DNA from: Nannochloropsis salina CCMP1776
Taxonomy: Eukaryota; Sar; Eustigmatophyceae; Eustigmatales; Monodopsidaceae
Assembly: GCA_004565275.1 (NCBI GenBank)
Contig: SDOX01000118.1
Location: 13,094-38,307, forward strand
Reading direction: 5' to 3'
DNA length: 25,214 nt
Notes under the pieces: generated by a model
Database searches by the model: none
Told to the model about the DNA's origin: nothing
What the model saw: only the letters and a program-made list of their open reading frames with translations
Part shown: one piece after another, positions 1 to 8,398 of the stretch
Layout: each line of letters opens with the position of its first letter
Position numbering within the stretch: the first letter of the stretch is position 1
Program-made: the position numbers and the translations under genes

Positions 1-559
1 CGCAGGCGGCAGCACCACGCCGGGTCACTGACGCGATAGGCCTCCACCACGGCGTCCTGCCCTCCCCATCGACCGCACACCAGCATGTCCGAGTCATCTC
101 CCCACTCCAACCAATCTACGGTTCCAGACGGCGGCGGCCGCCCTCCGCCGCCCTCCCCCCCTCCCTCCTCCCCGCCCTCCCACCCTTCCCACGGGCCCCG
201 GGGCCGATACTGTGTCCGTGAATAAGGAATGGTAGCACTCGATCAACATCGTCATCGGGTCTCGAACCGTTAAACGCGCGGATAAACGGCTGTCCGTTAC
301 GCTGGCGATATAGTTTCCTTCAGGAGACCAAGCTACCGCGTATTTGGCGTGGGGGTACAGCTGCCCCCCCCCCGCTTTCTCCTCCTCTCCCCTCTCCCCT
401 ATTCCGTCTTCTCCTGCAGGAGTTTCGTGGTTCCTTGCTGGGGCTGGCTCCGGGCGGGCACTCTCCGAGGAAGCGAGCAGAGCGCGACCGTGGGAGGAGA
501 GGAGGTTTTTAATCCTGTCATGATGATGCACACCGGGTAAGAGTCGTAAACATGAATGC
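1..559 (-). CDS. WD-repeat protein, WRAP73/WDR8-like, N-terminal part (gene runs off the left edge)
   Basis: The segment at about 360 down to 200 encodes YAVAWSPEGNYIAS, then RLTVRDP and CYHSLFTD. This matches the first WD blade of the WRAP73/WDR8 family (pattern: SPDGKYLAS, RLVVRD, then a Cys/Asp segment). In a second frame, from about 120 down to 1, the sequence reads DWLEWGDDSDMLVCG and then AYRVSDPAWCCRL, which fits the next WDR8 strand pair (IEWS, then VWSLEQPEWHCKI in animals). In animals and fungi the family anchors microtubule minus ends at centrosomes or spindle poles, so a spindle or basal-body role is inferred. The two parts lie in different frames, separated by a GGGA-rich stretch (about 120-195). 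This could be an intron or a length error in a C7 run at 155-161. The first in-frame ATG is at 559-557, but a splice acceptor just upstream of 360 would allow a different first exon. The family is likely; the gene boundaries are not fixed. Confidence 0.55.
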
Positions 560-612
560 ATGGGAGTACCATCTCGACAGGATAATGAGAAGATCGATGC
601 AGGAGAGTTCAC

Positions 613-2909
613 GATGGAAATGCCTCCTTATGTAGAGGACGGGGTGGCGGTCGTTTTCAGTGACAGGAAGCAACGGGGGACAGGGGGAAGAATTTCCCAG
701 GAATACAACGCAGCAGCACGAGCACGCGAGGGAGAGAATTTACGTGAATTATCGATATTAAAAACTTTAATGATACAGGGGGCTATAGCGCGAGTGGCGC
801 GACAGGAAAGGTGGGGTGATAACAAAAGGTATGACGTTCAGCAACGGGGCAAGACGGATTCAATTATCCATAAAAACGAGTTCACGCACACTCCATAAAC
901 ACGAACATCGATGCATATATGCCTACACATGTATGAGACTCGTGAGAGCTTTTACGTACCGCGTCGAAGCCAAAAAATCGTCCATTCCTGTGGCAGTCGC
1001 GACGTTCCCGCCGCTCCTGTCGTCGGAACTTTGTGGATTCGTTCCTCTTCCCATGACCTTGCCAAGCCCCAAAAAGTGCCAACTCTCCCCAGCCTGCACG
1101 GTATTATGCATACGTCATGCATTAAGATGCCGTATGTGTACGAAACTGAAGAGGTAATTCTATATCACCGGCCACGACGCTAGGAGTGGGAGGCTCGAGA
1201 AAACCCGCTAAAATTTCTTAGCGAGGGGGGGAAAAAACAAGGCGCACAAGAAAACCGGAAGCACACTGGCAATTTTAAGACAGCACTTTTTCCCAGAGCT
1301 TTTCACAACACTTCTCCACGTATATTTGACATAGGTCTACGCTGGTGGAAACAGAACTTGGGCCACAGTCAACTTTTAAAAGTAATACCCACGCAAAAGT
1401 ATGGAAGACGAGAAGGAAAGGATTGCTCTCCGAAGAAAAGACCATCGCATGCTGGCTCCAGCTTCTTTATCTCACCAAGCGTGGCAGAAAATATTTTTCC
1501 TTTTTTTAAGACTCAGAATTAACACACTATGAAGGAGGATATTTTTTTCCATTTTCTGTAATTTACGTGCTCGGTGAAAGCAGAGTCCTGCCTCATCACG
1601 TCCTGGTCGTGACAGCATGGAGGAAAATCCCGAGATACAATTTCGGCAGACTTTGCCCAAATCACCCATTTGACGTGCACTGCACGGTCGTCGCGAAGAT
1701 ACAAGAGTCGTGACACAATCGCGATGGAGTTTAAGGTCTTTTTTGACTAAATTTCGAGCGGTGGAAATTTCCCGAGGAGCGGCATGTGCCCCGTCCATGT
1801 ATCCCACTTTCAGTCTTTACCCTCCCGACCAAGAGCCTATCCTTCACCAGTAATGTGACCGTTGCTCGTGCCGCTTGACAATGCAGAAATATCTAAACAG
1901 GCGACCTGGCTGTGGTCGACTGCCGGTATCACTAATGCAGTGCATTTGCGATATTCGGGTCGGCGAGTTATTTATATTTAACCCACTACACGGAAAGGAG
2001 CTCTCTGCCCTGTGTGAAATACCGATTTCTTCATGTCCGCGTACAATACCCGACATATCCCAGTCTTTCGCGGGCAGGTCGAAGGAAAGTGTCGTATGGC
2101 AGACCTGTATCACACTACATACACCGTGGCCTGTCACCGGGACAGAATTGCATAGATGATTTGAACATTCAGGTTGCAAATTTCTGACACCGCGCATGCT
2201 GTCGTAAACGATCGGACAAAGCCCGTTCAGTCGGGCTTAAAGCTGCAAAGCGGTAACTACCAAATGGGAGCCTGCCACTCACGTCTTCTTTCCTTTGCTG
2301 GTGAAATCGAGTGATTAAGGACGTATGAGTGGTCGCTTCTGTTGCTATGGACATTTTTTCCTCGGATGTGTTCCCTACGGACATAGTCGACTGTTCCAGC
2401 CGCCGGAAGTGCTTTTGCGCTGACGCTTGTGATGCACTGCGTGTCCTTCTGTGGACGCCGGTCGTCTCGGCAGCCGAATAGGAAGCGCTTAACTTGTGGG
2501 CATGCTTACACGAGTCGTGGAGCCTTCATTTAGAATAAAAGTCCATAAAATCGCTAATGGCTTTGTGGGTGTCCGTTCATTCGGATCAACCAACGGGAAT
2601 TCTGTCTTGCCCTCAACAAGGACACCTCGCGTTTTTTTCCCCGATACGCGGGAGACATGTTCACATTCCAGAGCCACATAAATCATTGTTGTGCTCAATT
2701 TATGCATAGCTGTCGATTTACTTCACGAATGGCTCACATACTATACATCTGTATGGGCAAATTCTGGGAAAATTCGTGTGGGTAGTTTCGCCCTCGGGAG
2801 ACCATCCGGCTCATGTGTTTACGTATATGTATGTTGACTAATATGTCTCACCCTGTAACTCACCGTGGACATCCATGTTATCATCCCTTACCCCTCTGCC
2901 CCCTTTAGT
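613..2909. other. Intergenic interval, no recognisable gene
   Basis: About 2.3 kb between the divergent WDR8-like gene and kinase K1. Open frames here are short (under about 120 codons), overlap on both strands and resemble nothing I know. Visible details are a hairpin at 1204-1227 (CGCTAA/TTAGCG arms) followed by a G-rich run, a TATATGTA element at 2825-2832, and a pyrimidine-rich stretch ending in TTTAG at 2904-2908. The last could be the acceptor of a 5' UTR intron of K1. Both promoters of the divergent pair presumably lie here. Confidence 0.5.
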
Positions 2910-4988
2910 ATGTTCGACGCAGGCCTTGCTCACGAGTCGGGTAACCGAGGAGACCCGTTTTTCACCGCCGGAGCTCCCGGACCGCAGCCTATTGAAAAAG
3001 AGATCCATTATGAGTTTGCGCCTGAGCTGAATACGGAATTGGATGGTCGTAATCACAGATTCACCGGCCATGGGAACGACACAGTCAGCAGCAGGGGCAA
3101 CGGCCGGGATGGTTCACGGAGTAAAGACATGAATTCTTTCCTCCTGGTGCCGATGCCTGAGGACCAGATTCTTCCAGTTCCCCGGATTTCTCACGACTCC
3201 CGCCTCGACGATGGGAACAGCTTCTCGGCCTCTTCACCCGCGCGTCCCGCTTCTGTCCAGGTTTCCTCTTGTCCCCTGGTGCGGTTACCACACTCTCCTG
3301 CCCTACCCCCCTCCTTTCGTCTTGCCGCAGGACACGTCCTTCGTTCCGCGGTGACGTCTCACGCCTACAGGATCATTCGAAGCCTCATTCCCGCCTCCTC
3401 CCATAGCCCCTACCGACCTCCAACTGCCCTCTATCTTGCTACCCCCTTCCCGTCGAAGCCTCTGTCCTTGGGGCCAAGACGAAGCGGGACATATCCCTCC
3501 TGCCAAACGGGGGACCCGGACATAAGCCGCCCTTCGCAGTCGAAATGCGTGGTCATCAAGGTGGGAATCTGCCTGGAATGTCGCACCTTATTCAAGCAGG
3601 AACACATCAAAGTTTCCAAGCATTTGACCCTTCTCTTTCTTCTCCCTCTCTCCTTTTTCTTCCCCTGGATTTCCCTGGCGTAGGTCACAATCCACGGTCC
3701 CTCTTGGCCTCATTGCCTCCCTTCCGACCCGCCACTCGGAGAGTTGGCAGCTGCTCACATACTAAGAAGTTACAGCCACGGCCACAATGGCAATCCCAGC
3801 AGCCTTGGCCCTGGCCGAAGCAATGGGAGCTGTCACGATCCATCTTCTGCCCATGTAATTCCACTCTTGGATGCGCTCGCTGACGACGACTGTGTGTACC
3901 TTGTCTACCCGTATGCCTCCGGTGGGGACCTCTTTGACTTCGTGACCAAGTCGGAGGGAGGGTTGTCAGAAGAGACCGCGCGGGCCTTCTTCGCCGACAT
4001 GGTCGGGGGTTTACGGTACTTGAAGTCCAAGGGATTGGCCCATGGGGATGTCAGCTTGGAGAACGTGGTGCTGTGGGAACAGGAGGAAGCGGTAGAAGGA
4101 GGGAGCGCAGGGGGGGAGAAGGAAGAACGAGGGCGGCCGCGGAAACGTCGGCCTGTCTGTCGTTTAACAGACTTGGAAATGGCGCGAAATCTTTCCAACG
4201 GTTCGGGCCCATCTGTGGCCCCCTTGGGAAGACGGACGGTCGGGGGAAAGAAAGGTTATGTCGCGCCCGAATGTGTATTTGGCACCGTGGTGGACTGGGA
4301 AGCGGCGGATGTATGGAGCCTGGGCGTCTCTCTGTACACCATGTTGACGCGCCATCCCCTCTACACTGACCCAGAGGATTCGGGCTTTGAATTGCTGTGT
4401 CGAGGAGAAGCCCGGCGGATGATGGAATTTTACAGAGACGTGTACAGCTTGGAGATCTCGGAGGCTGCCGTGGACCTATTGGCGTGGATGTTGGCGCCAA
4501 ATCCAGCGGGACGACCGCGCCTGGAGGAAGTGCATGAGCATGCCTGGCTTGATGGAGAAGGGGGGAAGGCGCTTGGCTCGACCGAAGGAGGAGGATCCTC
4601 TGGAGCTTTTTACGTTCAGAGGGCGTGTGCGAAGGAGGAGATGGATCCGGGATGGGAAGGAATGCTAGGTCGACGGCCGACGGCGGACAAGGCTATGGAG
4701 GAGGCACACTTGGATGTTGTTTTGGAGAAAACTCTCACCGATGATACGATGGAAAAGACCCTCCCTGGCACGCCCTCCCTCACATGGGACTTGTCTTCTG
4801 CATGGACGCCTGCGACCACCCCCGGCAGCATTGGAAGCATTTACACTAGCAGCAGCAGGAGCAACAGCAGCAGTGACAACCATGGTTGCGAGAGTGATCA
4901 CACGATCAGAAGCAAAGATGACGTGGCAAATAATATTTTTACACCTGTGTTAATTTCAAATTACGAAGAACTTGCCATGGGGCAGTAG
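2910..4988 (+). CDS. Atypical protein kinase K1 (HGDVSLEN/DLE family), two exons
   Basis: Model: exon 1 2910-3560, phase-0 intron 3561-3683 (GTGGGA to a GCGTAG acceptor), exon 2 3684-4988; 651 residues. The domain runs CVVIK (beta-3 lysine, codon 3558-3560), PLGEL (candidate alpha-C glutamate, 3741-3743), the hinge YLVYPYASGGDLFDF, the catalytic loop HGDVSLENV (from 4041), DLEMAR (from 4170), GYVAPE, then ADVWSLGVSLYTML and HPLYTDPED. The catalytic Asp and Asn and the Mg-binding Asp are kept. HRD is HGD, the loop Lys is Ser, DFG is DLE, and there is no GxGxxG loop; beta 1-2 appears to be the YRIIRS segment. About 28 charged residues sit between the catalytic loop and DLE. The tail is Ser/Thr/Asn-rich with poly-Ser from CAG/AGC repeats. 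It is probably a Ser/Thr kinase of a stramenopile CAMK-like group, or possibly a weak or pseudo-kinase. The ATG at 2910 is the first in frame, but a pyrimidine tract ending in AG directly before it leaves an upstream exon possible. Confidence 0.85.
3561..3683 (+). other. Phase-0 intron in K1, directly after the beta-3 lysine codon
   Basis: It opens GTGGGAATC and ends in a pyrimidine-rich stretch followed by GCGTAG. Removing it joins CVVIK to VTIHGP and on to PLGEL in the same frame. Its length is 123 bases, a multiple of three, and the only in-frame stop is the TAG that forms the acceptor. K2 has an intron at the same residue. Confidence 0.75.
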
Positions 4989-5890
4989 TGTCACAAGTAG
5001 CAGCAGTACTACCCGCATGCCGAGTGGTAGCTCACGACGCGGAATACATGGTCACTCTAACTGCAATTAATTTGAGGGTTACAGTAGCAATGTATCGGGC
5101 AAAAGCAGCACTCAAAACGGCATTAGTTGCGGTAATGACACCCAGAACAGTCGGGATCAAGAAATGGGCGATACAAAAAAAAGATGTATGATTTTTGAAC
5201 TTTGCAGCTGCGTGGCGCGGGGTCGTGAGGATAGGGTAAAGATCGGTGTCTACGGAAAAATAACAACAGAGCTGGGGAGAGGGAGTCGAAGCAAGGCACT
5301 CACGAAACGGCTTCTGCTTTCATGTATCAACAGAGACTTTAAAACAGATAAGGTCGACGGGGGGGGTTAATGTTTCAACGGTACACAGAATGAGACAAGG
5401 GAGGGAAGAGAGAAATTCTACGGAGAGACTTGTATTGACGTGCCAAATCGTCTCGCTCGTGGAGCATGGCAGTATAATGATAAATCATGCGCAGAGAAGT
5501 GCAAAGAACCATCGCGTCTCCTACATGTGCACGTAAATGAATGATGAACTTCGATTCGCATGTTCGGGACGAAGATGAGAAAGTTAAGCTAGTAGCAGTG
5601 GGACTCTGCGACACAATGACGCCTGCAATGCTCAGGCATCAGGGCTTGCGGGGAAAATTGACAGGCACATGCTCGGCCGCTCTATGCTCAAAACATTTTG
5701 AGTAAAGATGTGATTGTGGGCCAAAGAGAAAAGGTAGAAGGGTATAAATGCGGGAAGGAGCAAAAAATGATGGAACGGTATTGAGCATGTGCAAGCGATA
5801 AATTTGAATAGGCTATGAGTTCGCATGAGACGAGAGTTGAATGATGCCATTTTGTAGTCGATTGCACGTGGCAGCATACGAAAATGTTCA

Positions 5891-5908
5891 TGGTTCAGCA
5901 CTGAACCA
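5891..5908. repeat. Perfect short dyad, 8-base arms with a 2-base centre
   Basis: TGGTTCAG, CA, CTGAACCA. The centre is too short for an RNA hairpin loop without opening a pair, so a dimeric-protein site or chance is likelier than a structured RNA. Confidence 0.4.
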
Positions 5909-7721
5909 AAACCAGGGGGATAGCATCCCTGAGGTGAAGAAGCTTTTACTTAAAATGAGCCATCGGCTTCGCTGGTAATATATGGGGCTGGGGCGTGCGG
6001 GCATGGAAAGAAACGATGATTTGGAGAACGAAAAATTGTGCGTTTCGTACTATGTTACGTATGTTACAAAGAATCTCAATTCGAAATGGGACTACAGTAC
6101 CCAAATATTTTTCTCGCAACATCGGGAACAGCAAATCGCGTTCTCCCGGTATCGTAGCTCATGAGAAAGAAGAAAGCATCGTTGCACGTCCGACAATGCG
6201 AGGAGCACAAAGGACTCATAACCCCATATACTCCAGACATTTCTACGCTTAAGCAACAACGACTTGAAGAAGTACACAGAGCAAAAGAAGAAGACTTAAT
6301 ATATAGATAATATGCCATAGAGCTATAAATGTGTTCTTAAATAAAGGAAAGAATACATGATGAATGCCTCTTTTGCATGTACCGTGTTTGTATTCCCTCT
6401 TTTATCTCGATCAATGCTATGATATCAGAGCTCGCCGGCGAGGTATCATACGTCACACCCCATAACGTGACACCCGAAGAAGGCGATGATCACGGAAAAC
6501 GTCTATAAAAGTAATGCTGCCTTCGATCGGTCTGTCAAAGTCTGCCGCTGAATTTACTTGAGATATGGCATCATTCCATATGCGACTTCTTTTTGGATTT
6601 CTCGCTGCTTGTCGTGATCTTGCTGGAAACACTATACACGTGCTCCCTTGGTCCAAGTTCTCGATTCAACATTTCTTTCCACTAGCATGACAACTCCTGT
6701 GAACAAGTGGTAAAAGGCTTATAAACTAGACTGTACACCGCTAGGTTCCCTGCTGGCAAGCAGCCGGACAGGGCGTCGGCCTCTGTGAAAGGAATTTTAG
6801 CGTTTATGAGGATAGCGGTACATGGTGGGGAGGTGCCCAGACCAGGGGAAAAAGTAATAGGAAAAAACGAGGGAGGAGAGAGTTGAAGGAAGGGGAGAGA
6901 GGGGGGGGGGCTAAAGGTGGTTTGGGATGGCTTTTCAAAGGACGTGACTGGAGGAAGCCTGCAGAAAGCACGTGGGACAAGAGTGGAATCCATGTCAACC
7001 TCCCCCCCGCGAATCAAAAGACAACAAGCCCATCAATAAATCAAAATTGCGTGCAAGCACGAATCATTTTTGTTCTCTCTCCATGTTCCTCATTCATTCA
7101 CGCCGGGGGGGAAACCATATTTTTCGTTTCCGCGTCCCGTCGGTGCCATGTGTCACGCCGCCCCACTCTCACAGTCGGGGCGGTGTGCATGCACCTGGGC
7201 CGGCTGGAGTGTTTAGTCGACTGTCCTCTTCACCAGCAGAGGTCCCTGTTCAGGGTTGTTGACGCATTCTTCGGACATCGTGTGTCGCACACATGTTTTC
7301 TCAGATATGTCCTTTCTCTTGATTACGCCTCACGACTTTGGGCTCTTTCCACGCACTCAATGCCTCCTAGCCAGGCCTTCTATGGTCACCCTCATATAAT
7401 TTCTACCTCCCACAATGTGACAATCTCGGTTCGTTCGCCTTTCTTTCCTCTTTCATCTTTGTTATCGTACTTGGAATTTCGGCAGCATTGCTACCCTCTC
7501 TCTTTCTTATCTTATCTTCGTATTTCTCTTTGGGTGGTTTTTGTCATGATTCTACGCTTCCTATCGCCTTGTCTCACAAGTCCGTGCGAGCAACCATTTC
7601 TTCTTTCGAATCTTAATGACCGTTAAAGTCATCTCCAGCTGGTCTGACGACTCCCTACCGCCTTCCCCTCCTAGGCCAACCAACTTCTCTCTTATCTTTC
7701 CTCCCTTCCCTTCCATCTGCA

Positions 7722-7881
7722 GCGACAATGGACTGACATTGCTGCGGCTGCTTTTTTTTCGCTCCATGTCACAGGTTTCTGATGTAAAGTAAGTAATTCT
7801 TGCCGCCCGGGCTGGAAATGTGTAGGGCACAGTTTGCTCTTGCTGGTCTTGCGACAATGTACTGGCATTGCTGCTGCTGCT
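7722..7881. repeat. Near-identical 31-base repeat pair 129 bases apart
   Basis: GCGACAATG at 7722 and GCGACAATG at 7851 each lead into (A/G)CATTGCTGC and a GCTGCT run. The two units differ at about 3 of 31 bases. This is consistent with a small local duplication seeded by a CTG microsatellite. No coding frame over it is recognised. Confidence 0.55.
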
Positions 7882-8398
7882 GCCGTCTGCGTCGTGCACA
7901 GCATTTATAATAATTGTAGTAATAAATAAGGTTCCGCTTCTGTTCTCGGAGCTGACACTCTTCCGGGATCGTATATTGCTTACAATATTTCACATAGCAG
8001 TCTTCGCCGCTCACGCTGACCGTTCGCGTTCTCTGTCCTACGTTCCTCTAGGCATGGTAGGGGCTGGATGCGTTGTCTGTTTGGCTGTTCTAGATATTAG
8101 GGGACCCCAGTTTTCGAAAGACGACCAGAACCAAATTATCCGGCACTCTACCCGAGACTCTGGCGGAGTTGAAGCCTCCTACACCGAAAATGACAGGGCT
8201 AGCTGCGGCCTTGTAACTCTTTCCCCACGCCGTCCCACGGAGCCAGCTTGGCTTCCTCGCCTCGGCAATTTTCGCGCCATTTTTTCCCCCTCCTCTTGCC
8301 TCCTGTACCTATCGCCTCTTGCCAGTCTGACGTTCCTTCCACTCAGGAAGTCCGTGTACTGCTCCCCTTCCTTCCCTCCCTCTGTGCGTCTGAGCTCG

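Larger units (their letters stand above)
4989..8398. other. Long interval between the convergent K1 and K2 genes, no recognisable gene
   Basis: About 3.4 kb. Frames here (for example 6883-7626 and 7868-8584, plus) have no recognisable domain and read like translated non-coding DNA. Directly downstream of the K1 stop, a second frame reads Ser/Asn/Gly-rich protein-like sequence to about 5370 with a single stop (TAA 5068-5070). Other visible features are an 18-base perfect dyad at 5891-5908, an AATAAA at 6340-6345, and a near-identical 31-base repeat pair at 7722 and 7851. The last few hundred bases before 8398 are presumably the K2 3' UTR. Confidence 0.5.

Noticed and set aside
6883-7626. 247-codon plus-strand frame with hydrophobic stretches
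   Set aside because: There is no recognised domain or consistent composition, and the hydrophobic parts come from CT-rich DNA. I could not support a gene.
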